Counted from the stretch's first letter, positions 36,254 through 45,979 are shown. The stretch is 47,026 bases of DNA from Fuerstiella sp. (GCA_029247265.1 JAQWLN010000092.1:1-47026), one strand, 5' to 3'. Notes: generated by a model from the letters alone, not told the origin. Numbers and translations: made by a program.

Positions 36254-36958
36254 ATGTTGCAGAAACGGGGCCGAACTACCCGTCGGAGGAAGAAGAAAGC
36301 GGATCCGCCGTCAACTGAGTTCCACAGTCCGCGGAAGCGTAGGGAATTCACAGTATTTCTGGTTGAAGACGACCAGGCAATTCGGGCTTCCATGAAGGAA
36401 TCGCTGGAAGACGAGAAGATTCAAGTCGATGACTACATGACCGCCATGGAGTTCTATCGTGATTATCGCGAGGCCAAACCTGGCGTTTTGATTCTTGATA
36501 TTCGCCTGCCCGGCATGTCCGGGATTGAACTGCAGGAAAAGCTGGCGGCCGAGGATTTTCCTTTGCCGATCGTAATGATTTCTGGGCACGCTGATGTGCC
36601 GATGGCAGTGCGTGCCATGAAGAACGGAGCGTTCGATTTCCTGTGTAAGCCTGTCAAAGTTCATGACATGGTAGAAGCCGTAGCCCGTGGGTATCACTAC
36701 TACTACGACGTCGATATCGACATGGATGATGAACTGGATGAGACTGAGGACAGTCTCAATCGACTGACAAATCGCGAACGTGAGGTGCTTGACCACGTCG
36801 TGGATGGGCTGTCCAGCCGTGAAATCGCGGAGGAGCTGACGGTCAGTACCAAGACGGTTGAAGCTCATCGTGCACGCATTAACGACAAGATGCGAGCTGA
36901 CAATGTGGCTCACTTGATTCGGATGTGTTTTAACTATAATTCTGCCGAGGACGTATAA
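36254..36958 (+). CDS. FixJ-type response regulator (receiver plus LuxR-type HTH)
   Basis: Two-component transcription regulator of 234 residues. A 30-residue basic N-terminal extension (TTRRRKKK) precedes a receiver domain (about 31-145) with acidic pocket EDD (38-40), phospho-acceptor Asp82 in LDIRLPGMSG, and Lys132 in CKPVKV. A strongly acidic linker (DVDIDMDDELDETED) leads to a LuxR/GerE helix-turn-helix domain (about 168-230, LTNREREVLDHVVDGLSSREIAEEL). The receiver and output resemble FixJ; the basic head and acidic linker are unusual and could interact with each other. GGAGGA lies 6 bases before the ATG. No histidine kinase is adjacent. A strong terminator follows, so it is transcribed alone. 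Confidence 0.93.
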   Translation: MLQKRGRTTRRRKKKADPPSTEFHSPRKRREFTVFLVEDDQAIRASMKESLEDEKIQVDDYMTAMEFYRDYREAKPGVLILDIRLPGMSGIELQEKLAAEDFPLPIVMISGHADVPMAVRAMKNGAFDFLCKPVKVHDMVEAVARGYHYYYDVDIDMDDELDETEDSLNRLTNREREVLDHVVDGLSSREIAEELTVSTKTVEAHRARINDKMRADNVAHLIRMCFNYNSAEDV

Positions 36959-36987
36959 CAGCCTGACCCAGATGTTCAGAAGCCGGA

Positions 36988-37023
36988 TAAAAACGCCGCG
37001 TGGTTGCCCGCGCGGCGTTTTTG
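36988..37023 (+). terminator. Rho-independent terminator of the response regulator gene
   Basis: Perfect stem AAAACGCCGCG / CGCGGCGTTTT (36990-37000 with 37011-37021) around a 10-base loop, extending into TTTTT on the plus strand and preceded by AAAA, so it could also act on the minus strand. It ends 64 bases after the stop codon. Confidence 0.9.
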
Positions 37024-37093
37024 TTTGCTGACGCGAATCACGCGTGCCGTCGGTTTCGACTATCATTTCCCGAACTTTGACCAGCCACATCCC

Positions 37094-39091
37094 GTGCAAG
37101 AGCCTATTGCCACTACGACCGATACCGATAAAGTCAGCTTAGTGCTGATTCTGTCGGCGATCGCTGTGGCTCTGGTGGCAGTGCTCAACAGTACACCCCT
37201 ACAGAGCGCCAACGATCGGTCTCGCTGGTGTACAGTATGGTCGCTTGTGGAACGAGGAACGTATCGGATCGACGAAATCGATGCCGTGCCGCAGTGGTCC
37301 ACAATTGACAAAGTGCGGCATCGGACGTCGCCTGACAAACCGTGGCATTTCTATTCTTCAAAGCCACCCCTGTTTCCGACAGTCGTCGCCGGATTGTACT
37401 GGATTGAACGTCAGACTCTGGGATACGACCTGCGGGAACACACGACGTTCGTCACTCGATTGCTGTTGATCCTTGTGAATGTTCTGCCCTTCCTGGCCGC
37501 GCTCCTGTCTCTGCGTCAGTCTTTACGACACACCGGCATCGCAGACTGCGCCCGCTGGTTTATTCTGATCGCCGCTGGATTTGGCAGTATGCTGAATCCA
37601 TTTCTGACCACACTCAACAATCACACACCGGCTGCCGTCTGCGTAATGTTCTGTCTGGCGGCTATGGTTCGAATCAGGTCAGCGAACACACCGGCATCCG
37701 GAGACTTCGCGATTGTCGGGTTGACTGCCGCGCTGACATGCTGTCTTGAACTGCCTGCCGCATTGTTCGGGCTGTTGACCTTTATGCTGCTCGTAAAGGT
37801 AGACTGGAAAACGACCGCTCGGTTCTACGTGCCGGCCGCCATTATCCCACTGGCAGCGTTCTTTATCACCAACTGGATTTGCACCGGCGGAATCAAACCA
37901 TTCTATGCCTACTATGGAACCGAAAAATACGTATATGTCCATGAAGGCGTCCCCAGCTACTGGTCGCACCCACAGGGAATTGATGCGAACAACGAGTCTC
38001 CTGGTGTCTACCTGTTTCATTGTGTGCTGGGACATCATGGCATTCTGGCGATGACTCCCGTCTTTCTGTTGACCGGTGTTGGCTGGCTGTTGGGTCCGTT
38101 TACGGATCGCAGAGCCGCCCTTCGCGTGATATGGTCGCTGGGAGCCGGACTGTCCTTCGTGATCCTGTGCTTCTATTTGTCGCGGACACAGAACTACAAC
38201 TATGGTGGTAACTCGTCAGCATTGCGCTGGATGCTTTGGCTGACGCCCTTCTGGTGGTACGGAATGATTCCGGCAGTGGAACGTTTTAGCAGAAACAGGA
38301 GTGGCATGTTGCTGTGTGTGGCATTGCTGGCTCCGTCGATTTATTCACCCGCCTATTCCCTGACGACACCGTGGAAGCCGGGTTGGGTCTACCAGCGAAT
38401 GGAGCACGCTGGCTGGATTAACTACCGCACGACAACTCCGCCCTTCGATCCTCCAAGGTACTCTATCCTGGGGGACCTTCCCACAGAATCCGGTGCAAGC
38501 TCACAGTGGAAGAACGGTGATCGACGTATCTCTCTTGAGGTGGTGTTCCATGTCAAACTCAGCGACCAGCCGGCTATAATTCTAAAGCTGTCACGCGGGC
38601 TCGGTCGTTCAATCGCAGGTGACCCAGGCCAGGGCATAGAAACAGCAGAAACACCTCGTGTTCTTGTCGTATTACCAAACGCAAAAAATGCGGGAAAAGA
38701 CATTTCACACTGGCTCAGGGAATGGAAAACGTCCTTGCCCGCTGATGTGGGCGTTCTTCGTGACGTATCCTCAGCATCCCTGTCGCAACCCGCTCAGGAA
38801 ATTGTGCAACTATTGCGAGGACTCCCCGGCCCACGTCCGTACAATGCCGAGAGCCCTCGCTACTTCAGATACATTCGACGTTCAGGCGAAAAATGGGCAC
38901 TCCGATGCCAACGAGGTGCTTCACGTGTTGCATTTGACGATCCGGAACATGGTCGATGCTGGCAACGTTGCGACGTGTTGTATTGCGACGAATTGCCCTT
39001 TGGCGTGGCACAATGGAGAATCACAGTCGTGAAGTCTTCAACAAACACTGTTCTTCGTTCGGAAAACTGGACGTGTACGACACTTCCCTAG
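37094..39091 (+). CDS. Large polytopic membrane protein, GT-C-like, planctomycete type
   Basis: Protein of 665 residues. The N-terminal ~420 residues hold roughly ten hydrophobic helices. After the first comes a loop with SANDRSRWCTVWSLVERGTY and later SSKPPLFPTVVAG, whose acidic/aromatic pattern resembles the first outer loop of GT-C glycosyltransferases. The C-terminal ~240 residues are soluble and hydrophilic. Function unknown; membrane glycosyl transfer is the most reasonable guess. The start is uncertain: an open frame reaches back to a TTG inside the terminator at 36988-37023, which is implausible, so I chose the GTG at 37094, just before the first helix. No ribosome site is visible. 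The next gene begins about 50 bases downstream and may be cotranscribed. Confidence 0.72.
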   Translation: MQEPIATTTDTDKVSLVLILSAIAVALVAVLNSTPLQSANDRSRWCTVWSLVERGTYRIDEIDAVPQWSTIDKVRHRTSPDKPWHFYSSKPPLFPTVVAGLYWIERQTLGYDLREHTTFVTRLLLILVNVLPFLAALLSLRQSLRHTGIADCARWFILIAAGFGSMLNPFLTTLNNHTPAAVCVMFCLAAMVRIRSANTPASGDFAIVGLTAALTCCLELPAALFGLLTFMLLVKVDWKTTARFYVPAAIIPLAAFFITNWICTGGIKPFYAYYGTEKYVYVHEGVPSYWSHPQGIDANNESPGVYLFHCVLGHHGILAMTPVFLLTGVGWLLGPFTDRRAALRVIWSLGAGLSFVILCFYLSRTQNYNYGGNSSALRWMLWLTPFWWYGMIPAVERFSRNRSGMLLCVALLAPSIYSPAYSLTTPWKPGWVYQRMEHAGWINYRTTTPPFDPPRYSILGDLPTESGASSQWKNGDRRISLEVVFHVKLSDQPAIILKLSRGLGRSIAGDPGQGIETAETPRVLVVLPNAKNAGKDISHWLREWKTSLPADVGVLRDVSSASLSQPAQEIVQLLRGLPGPRPYNAESPRYFRYIRRSGEKWALRCQRGASRVAFDDPEHGRCWQRCDVLYCDELPFGVAQWRITVVKSSTNTVLRSENWTCTTLP

Positions 39092-39141
39092 TCGTCAGCA
39101 ATCGCTTCCGAAGTCTGTCCGCCAAACGGAACCGATGTGGT

Positions 39142-40338
39142 GTGAACAATCATCGCCCTCATTTCAGCTGGGTTTTTCGAAAGCCGCAGTTTTCCGTCCG
39201 GCCGACCGTGGACGGTCGCCGCTCTGCATCGTTTCGTTTGCCGAGCGTGGGGCTTTGCAGCATTCTCGTTCATCCACCGTTTTCCCTCCAACTAATCCTT
39301 GCAGGACTGTCAGTAATCGTTGTGTCACTCATAGCAACTCAATCTCGTGCCCAGGACAGAGACACGGCATTGCCGGCTGCGACTACTGACACAATCACGA
39401 TCCTTGACAATACCAGCGAACAGCCACGCCAGGTCGCTGGCCGGATCGAAGACGTTTCCGGAGAAGTGGTCACCGTGCGCCGAGGCGGACGTGGTACTCT
39501 TGAAGTCTTCAGGGTCACCGACGTCGTTGAAATGAAGTTCTCACGAAGCGCTGACTTCGAACAGGGCCTTGAACGTTTGCAGAACGAACAGGCACACCGT
39601 GCATTTGAGTATTTCGACCGAGCTCTAAAAACCGAGTTGAGACCGTGGGCCTGGAATGAACTGCAGGCAATCGCTGCAAAATCCGCTTTGCGCGCCGGCG
39701 AACGAAGTCAGACGGTCGATCGCATCGACATGATTTTTGCGAAGGACCGAAGAACTCGCCATGTTTCATCTCTGCCTCTGGTCTGGGATTCGCGATTGCC
39801 GCCACAGGAACGACTGCCCGAAGATCCGGCAGGCATGGCAAGTGATTCTCTGGTACAGCAACTGGCAGCAGCTTCAGCAGTATTGCACGACCCCAAACAT
39901 CGGTCGCGTGCTCGCTCTGTCCTGGAACGCCTGCGACGAAGCAGTGGCCTGAAACGAATCAGCGAACTGGCGGAAACACAAATCTGGCGTTTGCACCTAT
40001 TGGAGCATCCGAACATGCCGACACCGATACTGAACGTCTGGAGTGATCGAATTCGACATCTTCCGGTGGCCGCGCGAGGTGGCCCGCAATACATCGTCGG
40101 CCGATGCCTGCTTCAGGAACACGATCACGACAGGGCATCGCTGGCGTTATTGTGGGGCCCCCTGATAAGTCCCGACGATCCAGCACTTGCCGCTCAATCA
40201 CTTCTTGAAGCCATTCACTGCCTGACATTCACGGGGCGACAGGTCGATGCAGCCCGGTTGACTGCGGAATTAAAGAGACGGTTTCCTGATACTTCCGCAG
40301 CAGCCAACGCTGTTGAGCAGGCGGTAATCACACACTGA
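39142..40338 (+). CDS. Exported helical-repeat (TPR-like) protein of unknown function
   Basis: A signal segment (LQLILAGLSVIVVSLIATQSRAQ) is followed by a short beta region (VAGRIEDVSGEVVTVRRGG ... VTDVVEMKFS) that looks like a small SH3-like or Sm-like module, then a long alpha-helical region with A/L/R patterns typical of tetratricopeptide-type repeats. It likely sits in the periplasm as a scaffold. The N-terminus is uncertain: GTG 39142 gives 398 residues with an unusually long pre-signal stretch, while GTG 39247 would place the signal peptide nearly at the start (363 residues). Neither has a clear ribosome site. The downstream membrane gene starts 9 bases after the stop, with its ribosome site overlapping this stop codon. 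Confidence 0.72.
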   Translation: MNNHRPHFSWVFRKPQFSVRPTVDGRRSASFRLPSVGLCSILVHPPFSLQLILAGLSVIVVSLIATQSRAQDRDTALPAATTDTITILDNTSEQPRQVAGRIEDVSGEVVTVRRGGRGTLEVFRVTDVVEMKFSRSADFEQGLERLQNEQAHRAFEYFDRALKTELRPWAWNELQAIAAKSALRAGERSQTVDRIDMIFAKDRRTRHVSSLPLVWDSRLPPQERLPEDPAGMASDSLVQQLAAASAVLHDPKHRSRARSVLERLRRSSGLKRISELAETQIWRLHLLEHPNMPTPILNVWSDRIRHLPVAARGGPQYIVGRCLLQEHDHDRASLALLWGPLISPDDPALAAQSLLEAIHCLTFTGRQVDAARLTAELKRRFPDTSAAANAVEQAVITH

Positions 40339-40347
40339 GGCTGCAAA

Positions 40348-40752
40348 ATGTCAAATTCCGAATCTGACGCCGACACTTCGACATTCACTGTCAATCCATA
40401 TGCAACGACCGACGCGGCTCCTGAACGGAGCCTCGAGGGGCTTTCGTGGTCCGGGCGCGCCATCGTCGGCATCCTCAGTGTACTGAGCTTGGTGATTCTG
40501 CTGACCGTGTTGGACCTGCTGGTCACAATCGTATATGACATGCAACCCTTTGCTCGTGAGGCCAATCATCTCATCATCGCCGGACTGCTTACCGGCGGCG
40601 TCGTCATGTCTGTTGCCATATCGTTTCTTGCCGGATTGCATTCGTTCCGAAGGACACAGAAGATCATCATGACACTCAGCGCACCGACGCCCGCTCGAGT
40701 CAGACTGACACAACAGGTTGCGGCGATTCTGAAGGACCGCAGTTCACACTGA
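40348..40752 (+). CDS. Small membrane protein with two helices
   Basis: A 134-residue protein: a polar N-terminal ~35 residues, then hydrophobic helices at about 39-63 (IVGILSVLSLVILLTVLDLLVTIV) and 74-95 (LIIAGLLTGGVVMSVAISFLAG), and a basic, amphipathic C-terminal tail. Family not recognised. GAGG, overlapping the stop codon of the upstream gene, lies 7 bases before the ATG, so the two genes are probably translated from one message. Confidence 0.75.
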   Translation: MSNSESDADTSTFTVNPYATTDAAPERSLEGLSWSGRAIVGILSVLSLVILLTVLDLLVTIVYDMQPFAREANHLIIAGLLTGGVVMSVAISFLAGLHSFRRTQKIIMTLSAPTPARVRLTQQVAAILKDRSSH

Positions 40753-40820
40753 TTCAACGACGCAGCTCAGTGGTTAAGGCACAGTTGACGGGCTATGATC
40801 GTCGCTGGAGAAACAGAAAT

Positions 40821-41825
40821 ATGCAATTCAGAACACTTGGAAACAGCGGTCTAAAGGTCAGTGTGATCGGACTTGGAACGTGGGCCATTGGCGGCGGGGA
40901 CTGGAAGTTCGGCTGGGGTGACCAGGATGAGTCCGAGGCTATCGACACCATCGTCAAGTCCGTGGATGTCGGCATCAACTGGATCGACACCGCCGCCATA
41001 TACGGTCTGGGACGCAGCGAACAGCTTGTTGGTAAAGCGCTCAAGCTGATTCCACAAGCCAGTCGGCCGATTGTTGCCACGAAATGCGGTCGGACGGACA
41101 TCGGTCACGGAGATATTGGCAAATGCCTGCGCCGCGACAGCATCGTTGCTGAATGTGAGGCCAGCCTGCAACGGCTTGACGTTGAGTGCATCGACTTGTA
41201 TCAGCTGCATTGGCCAGAGCCGGAAGAGCAGATTGAAGAAGGCTGGCAGACTCTTGTGGACCTGAAACAGCAGGGCAAAGTCAGGCATATCGGTGTTTCT
41301 AACCATAGTGTCGAACAGATGAGCCGGTTGCAGGCCATTCATCCCATTACGTCGCTGCAGCCACCATACAGTATGATTGCGCGCGGCATTGAGCCAGGGA
41401 TTCTGCCGTTCTGCGGACAGGAAGATATCGGAGTCGTGTGCTACAGTCCGATGGGCAAAGGCATGCTGACAGGCACGTTTACAGCAGAAAGGGTTGCCTC
41501 TCTGCCAGAGAAGGACCATCGGACCCGGGACGCACGATTTCAGTCACCGCAGCTGGAAATCAACCTGGCATTTGTTGATGAACTGGCGACAATCGCCAGT
41601 GGGCTCGGCTGGACGCTGCCGGAACTCTCGATCGCATGGGTTCTGCGCTGTCCCGAATTGACGTCGGCTATCGTCGGCGCACGTCGTCCGGATCAGATTA
41701 CGCAGACCGCCATTGCGGGGACGCGAAACCTGAACGGGGATTCCGCCACTGCCGTGGAATCAGCGCTGTCGCGTCGAGCAGACGCTCTGGCAGCGCTGGG
41801 GGATATTGAACAGCCGAAGGTCTAA
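40821..41825 (+). CDS. Aldo/keto reductase
   Basis: NADPH-dependent oxidoreductase of the TIM-barrel AKR superfamily, 334 residues, cytosolic. The catalytic tetrad is visible as Asp56, Tyr61 (DTAAIYG), Lys88 (ATKCG) and His130 (YQLHWPEP). The C-terminal cofactor-binding segment (SIAWVLRCPELTSAIVGARRPDQI) is also clear. The class is that of general aldehyde and ketone reductases; the substrate cannot be read from sequence. ATG 40821 has GGAGA about 10 bases upstream and begins at the usual family N-terminus; an upstream in-frame GTG at 40770 would add 17 unconserved residues. The stop overlaps the M29 aminopeptidase gene by 4 bases tail to tail. Confidence 0.92.
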   Translation: MQFRTLGNSGLKVSVIGLGTWAIGGGDWKFGWGDQDESEAIDTIVKSVDVGINWIDTAAIYGLGRSEQLVGKALKLIPQASRPIVATKCGRTDIGHGDIGKCLRRDSIVAECEASLQRLDVECIDLYQLHWPEPEEQIEEGWQTLVDLKQQGKVRHIGVSNHSVEQMSRLQAIHPITSLQPPYSMIARGIEPGILPFCGQEDIGVVCYSPMGKGMLTGTFTAERVASLPEKDHRTRDARFQSPQLEINLAFVDELATIASGLGWTLPELSIAWVLRCPELTSAIVGARRPDQITQTAIAGTRNLNGDSATAVESALSRRADALAALGDIEQPKV

Positions 41826-42952
41826 GCATCAGAACGTGGCAGCCCTTCATTCAACGGCGCCAGATCGTCGGGCAGGAAGAATCCGTCCTTCCGAATGACG
41901 TCACCGTCAAACGAAATTTCGCCACCCCCGTAATCAGCTCGCTGGATCAAAACCAAATCCCAGTGGACCTTGCTTCGGTTTCCATTGTCCGCCTCGTCGT
42001 ACGCATTGCCGGGGGTGAAGTGGAACGATCCACCGATTTTTTCGTCAAACAGAGTATCGAGCATGGGGTGCAGAATTCGGTTGTTCGTTCCAAAGGACCA
42101 TTCGCCAATAAATCGAGCGCCTTCGTCCGTGTCGAGAATACGATTGAGGCGTTCCGGTTCGTTGGAGCAGCTGGCCTTTTCAATGCGGCCGTTCTTCAGT
42201 TCAAATTCAATGCCATCGAAAACATCCCCCTGGTAGCGTGACTGAGTGTTAAATCGAATCGTCCCGTTGACACTGTCTTTGACCGGCGCCGTAAAACATT
42301 CACCGTCTGGGATGTTGGATTCTCCTGCACATGGAATGACTGGGATGTCTTTGATCGAGAATCTCAGGTCGGTGCCGGGTGCGGTAATATGGACCTGATC
42401 GGCAGCCTGCATTCGGGCGACGAGGGGTTTCAGATTCTCCGCCATCTTTGCGTAATCGGCCGTGCACACGTCAAAGAAAAACTCTTCGAACTGAGGCGTG
42501 CTTTGTTTGGCCGCCTGAGCCATCGATGATGTCGGGTAACGCAGGACGACCCAATGAGTCTGCCTGACGCGAACATCGATATGCACAGGACTCCACCAGT
42601 GTTCCGTGAATAAATCCATCTTATCCGGCGATACATCCGCGAACTCATCGGAATTGGCAGATCCGCGAATCCCAATATATGCATCTGCGGCCTCCATGGC
42701 CCCTTTTTCCACCGTTCCCGCCCATTGCATACTGTCCACATTGGCGCCCCGATACAGACTCCGAAGAATCGTATTATCCTTCCAGATAACAAGTGGTGTC
42801 GCACCCCGGGCGTAGGCTGTTTCAACTAGGTCACAGACCAATGCCGTTTCGGGAAGATCGAATGCTTCGATGATGATTTTCTGACCACTGCGAAGCTGAC
42901 AACTGTGATCGATCAGCGTTTCGGCGAGACGAGTAATTCGAGGATCTTTCAT
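41822..42952 (-). CDS. M29 family aminopeptidase (AmpS/PepS-like)
   Basis: Cytosolic metallo-aminopeptidase of 376 residues that removes N-terminal amino acids. Seen: the N-terminal ITRLAETLIDHSCQLRSGQKIII start typical of the family, and the metal-binding second half with PCAGESNIPDGECFTAPVKDS (Glu and Asp ligands), EFSFGTNN-like GEWSFGTNNRI, and late His/Asp segments around GGSFHFTPGNAYDE and SKVHWD. ATG 42952 is chosen because it matches the family start; an ATG at 42979 adds nine basic residues. It converges with the aldo/keto reductase gene (4-base overlap). Confidence 0.92.
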   Translation of the reverse strand: MKDPRITRLAETLIDHSCQLRSGQKIIIEAFDLPETALVCDLVETAYARGATPLVIWKDNTILRSLYRGANVDSMQWAGTVEKGAMEAADAYIGIRGSANSDEFADVSPDKMDLFTEHWWSPVHIDVRVRQTHWVVLRYPTSSMAQAAKQSTPQFEEFFFDVCTADYAKMAENLKPLVARMQAADQVHITAPGTDLRFSIKDIPVIPCAGESNIPDGECFTAPVKDSVNGTIRFNTQSRYQGDVFDGIEFELKNGRIEKASCSNEPERLNRILDTDEGARFIGEWSFGTNNRILHPMLDTLFDEKIGGSFHFTPGNAYDEADNGNRSKVHWDLVLIQRADYGGGEISFDGDVIRKDGFFLPDDLAPLNEGLPRSDA

Positions 42953-43182
42953 GAGGTCAATTTTTCTGCTGTGCCGCATTGCGACTATGTTGAGAACGTC
43001 TATTCACGTAGTAAAGACAGGGCCACAGATCTGTCCGGTGACGATGTGCTTCGCAAATTGAAATCCGTCCCGCCGCCGGAACAGTGAGCGAACGATGTAC
43101 GCCGGGAAACGCGACGGATTTGGATACAGCACCTACGGCTGTGTCACACGGGAGGTCCGCCTGCCGGGGGTCACCGCCCAGG

Positions 43183-45528
43183 CTAATCTTCAGATTCTAA
43201 CCCTCGATCCTGAGGGTACAGAATCAGGCGGTCATGGCATAGCACGATCAAGTCCTGACGCCCATCTCCTGTTACGTCCGCGACCAATCCTTCCCGGGGT
43301 TCTGTACCGCGCGACGTGGATTTGGAGACAAGGCGTTTCTGTTCGAAGACACGAAACCTTGTAGCAGACTGCAGCCCTTTGTTCGAGTCATACCGAAGCA
43401 CTTCAAGACCATCGATACTGGTATCGATGAAAGTGAGGTCAATGGCGCCATCTCCATTAACGTCGCCCGCAATGATGTCTGCCGGATACGCATCCTCGCG
43501 ATCTGACTCGAATGAAGCCAACTCCGCCAGTTCCGTTGAAGTCTGCCCTGAGTACAACACAGAAAATTGCTTGGCGCCGTGCAGCAGCAGGTCTTCTGTA
43601 CCGTCGCCGTTCAAATCTGCGACGAAACACCCAACAAAACGCAGCGACCCCAGCTCAACTTCTCGCCACGGCCGAAAGAGACCGTCCTTGAGCCTGAGCA
43701 CACGCAGTTTCTTCACGCCCGTGTCGACCAGGACGACCTCGTCTTCTCCCTGATTGTCCAGATTAAGGACGGCGACACCGGCAATTCTGGCTTTGGACTC
43801 TCCGGCATTGAACTGGTCCACAACGGCCCATGTTGTGCCGTCGAACTGCATTGTGCGGGCGAAGGCTTCCCGCGCCACAAACAGGCGGCCGCTCTTCTGA
43901 AACAGTTCTCCGGCCGAGGCAGTGCCCAGATTCAGGGGTGCGTTACGGTGAAAAACCTTGTCGCCTTCGGATCGATGCAGCAGTGTGATCCCCTTATTCC
44001 CGGCCCCATTGGGAATTACCAGCAGCTTGTCGGACGTACCCTGCGCTGTGTCCACCGCCATGAGCGACACGCCCCGAGTCCCGATTGCCGACGATTCGAG
44101 CGTTACTGGCTCTTCCAATGCTTCCCACGCCTCACGGCTGGACACCTTGTAGAACTGAATCTGGACGTTTGAGGTACTGCCCCTCCCCGATGTGGTACAG
44201 ACGGCCAGCTGAATCTCTTTGCCAGTGCCCAGCACCTGAATTGCAGCAAGTTTTTGATCCTTCGGCGGGCGAACCACCGTCTTCGGAAATGACAGCCGCC
44301 CTTCCTCAAAGCGGCTTACAGCGATGGCAGACTCCTTCTCACTCATCTGAATAACTTCTGCCCTGCCGTCACCGTCCGTGTCCACTGCACAAATATCTTC
44401 CGCTCCCAGCAGAGCCGGATAGGCCTCTGCGGTGTCCAGACCGTCCACGCCATTCTGCCGATACAACAACACCTGGGCGTGTTCCGGATCCGCGACGATT
44501 ACGTCCTGCAATGCATCACCATCGACATCGCCAATAGCAAGAGCTCGTCCGCGGCTACCCGCCGGCTGGCCGATGCCATACTGAACAAGTCGGAACGGAA
44601 GCTCCGTTTTATCTCCCGGCGACTTCGTGATTCTGGAAACGATGACCCGTCCGGTGCGACTGTCGATTGTCAGGATCTCTTTGCCTGGTAGCTGGTCAAC
44701 ATCATAAAGTGTGACTGATCGCGGCTTACTGAGATCGAAACGGACTTCGGGGCCCAGTCGTCCGTCTGCAGTCTGGATTCGCGCACACAGCCCACGCTCA
44801 GATCCTTCGTTTGCCTGATAACTCAGATCATCTCGTCCGTCACCATCGATGTCGGCGATCTGCAATAAGGATAACTGCACTGAGGTGTTGATCAGTTTCG
44901 AGGGAACTCCCATGGTTCCGTCGTCTGCCTGGTACAGCACGTACGTGACTTCCTTGCCCAGAACTGCCACATCCGTGCGACCATCGCCGTTGAGGTCACC
45001 GGCCGAGATCATCGACGCTGCGGGAGCAAGTTCGGGCAGCCGAATGGACCAACGTTGATTCCAGTCGGTTTTCCCCATCTCTGGCTGATAACGCAGCACC
45101 AGCCGATCCGGCGCACCTACATAGGCCACGTCGAGTCGGCCATCGTTATTAAAGTCTGCGGCGACCAGTCCGGCGACCTCTTTGTCGACAGGGATCTGTC
45201 GCACGTCGAACCGCCAGTCGGATTTCACGTCGTTGACAAAACGTCCTGCACCTGGCTGAGACGCCGTGCCGTCTTTCTTCTGGCGAAAGAATCGAAGGCA
45301 GCTGGCACGATTGTCCACGGTCAGAATGTCCGTCCGCCCATCATGGTCGAAGTCACCGGCGATCAGGTTGAAGGCACGAGCATCAAGCTTGAACAGCTCC
45401 GCAGTCTTAAATCCGTAAAACTGAGCCAGAGATTCGCTGCCCTCTGACTCATCATTTGCTGTGGCACCAGCCCCATGACTGAGCATTATACCGAGTGCCA
45501 GCAGTCCTATTCGCAAAAACAGATTCAC
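43183..45528 (-). CDS. Exported FG-GAP/VCBS repeat protein
   Basis: Protein of 781 residues: a signal peptide (about 1-26, NLFLRIGLLALGIMLSHGAGATA), then a chain of FG-GAP-type beta-propeller blades carrying calcium loops such as DFDHDGRTDI, DFNNDGRLDV, DLNGDGRTDV, DIDGDGRDDL, DTDGDGRAEV, DLNGDGTEDL, DVNGDGAIDL and DVTGDGRQDL. These are integrin-like loops, so the mature protein should fold as one or two extracellular propellers; a ligand is unknown. I chose the GTG at 45528 because GAGGTG lies about 7 bases upstream and it opens at the signal peptide; upstream in-frame ATG codons at 45558 and 45588 lack ribosome sites. It is divergent from the small lipoprotein at 45617. Confidence 0.88.
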   Translation of the reverse strand: MNLFLRIGLLALGIMLSHGAGATANDESEGSESLAQFYGFKTAELFKLDARAFNLIAGDFDHDGRTDILTVDNRASCLRFFRQKKDGTASQPGAGRFVNDVKSDWRFDVRQIPVDKEVAGLVAADFNNDGRLDVAYVGAPDRLVLRYQPEMGKTDWNQRWSIRLPELAPAASMISAGDLNGDGRTDVAVLGKEVTYVLYQADDGTMGVPSKLINTSVQLSLLQIADIDGDGRDDLSYQANEGSERGLCARIQTADGRLGPEVRFDLSKPRSVTLYDVDQLPGKEILTIDSRTGRVIVSRITKSPGDKTELPFRLVQYGIGQPAGSRGRALAIGDVDGDALQDVIVADPEHAQVLLYRQNGVDGLDTAEAYPALLGAEDICAVDTDGDGRAEVIQMSEKESAIAVSRFEEGRLSFPKTVVRPPKDQKLAAIQVLGTGKEIQLAVCTTSGRGSTSNVQIQFYKVSSREAWEALEEPVTLESSAIGTRGVSLMAVDTAQGTSDKLLVIPNGAGNKGITLLHRSEGDKVFHRNAPLNLGTASAGELFQKSGRLFVAREAFARTMQFDGTTWAVVDQFNAGESKARIAGVAVLNLDNQGEDEVVLVDTGVKKLRVLRLKDGLFRPWREVELGSLRFVGCFVADLNGDGTEDLLLHGAKQFSVLYSGQTSTELAELASFESDREDAYPADIIAGDVNGDGAIDLTFIDTSIDGLEVLRYDSNKGLQSATRFRVFEQKRLVSKSTSRGTEPREGLVADVTGDGRQDLIVLCHDRLILYPQDRGLESED

Positions 45529-45616
45529 GTATCGCACCTCTGGATGTTGATTGATCATAAAAGTAGCCGGTGCCACGTCGCAATCCATTGAATGCTTCCG
45601 GACCGATTACACCTTG

Positions 45617-45928
45617 ATGACGTTATTCTTGGTAGGCCCGGCCATCCTTGCAAGCTGCTCGTGGCTCCGCAGCCGGCAAGTCAGCCAAACGCCTGCGGAA
45701 TCTCAGCCCCATTCGGCGTCAGGGCCGCTGCCGCCAGCAGATTGCCTCTTACCAGACTCATTCGACATTCCGTCAGAACCGATACACGTGTGCTGTGGGG
45801 GCATTCCGCCAATTCTGCCTGAACATTTGGTCGATAGATGGATGCATACACGAACTACCGTACAGCGGCATACGCACGGATTGCGCGTCAAACAACCACT
45901 ATTCAATCTGTGTGTTCGCACGAGGTGA
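45617..45928 (+). CDS. Small putative lipoprotein
   Basis: A 103-residue protein with a short lipoprotein signal: MTLFLVGPAILASC, where ILASC is a lipobox and Cys14 the lipidated residue. The mature part is Pro/Ser/His-rich with a vicinal cysteine pair (VCCGGIPP) and a basic C-terminus (HTHGLRVKQPLFN). Family not recognised. It precedes the exported hydrolase gene by 51 bases in the same frame and direction, so the two may act together. The start has no clear ribosome site. Support is the lipobox plus the gene order, so moderate only. Confidence 0.5.
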   Translation: MTLFLVGPAILASCSWLRSRQVSQTPAESQPHSASGPLPPADCLLPDSFDIPSEPIHVCCGGIPPILPEHLVDRWMHTRTTVQRHTHGLRVKQPLFNLCVRTR

Positions 45929-45979
45929 CGACGCCGCTCGTTTCATGGAGGAGACCGTTTACGAATAACGGGCCTTCAA

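Noticed and set aside
37004..37093. Extension of the large membrane protein back to a TTG at 37004
   Set aside because: That codon lies in the loop of a strong terminator hairpin belonging to the upstream gene, and the added residues are not hydrophobic or conserved-looking.
42905..43087. A 60-codon plus-strand frame behind the M29 aminopeptidase start
   Set aside because: Half of it is antisense to the aminopeptidase gene and there is no ribosome site or motif.
45648..45968. A 106-codon frame overlapping the small lipoprotein in another phase
   Set aside because: No signal sequence or domain pattern; the overlapping frame has a lipobox and sits directly ahead of the exported hydrolase.
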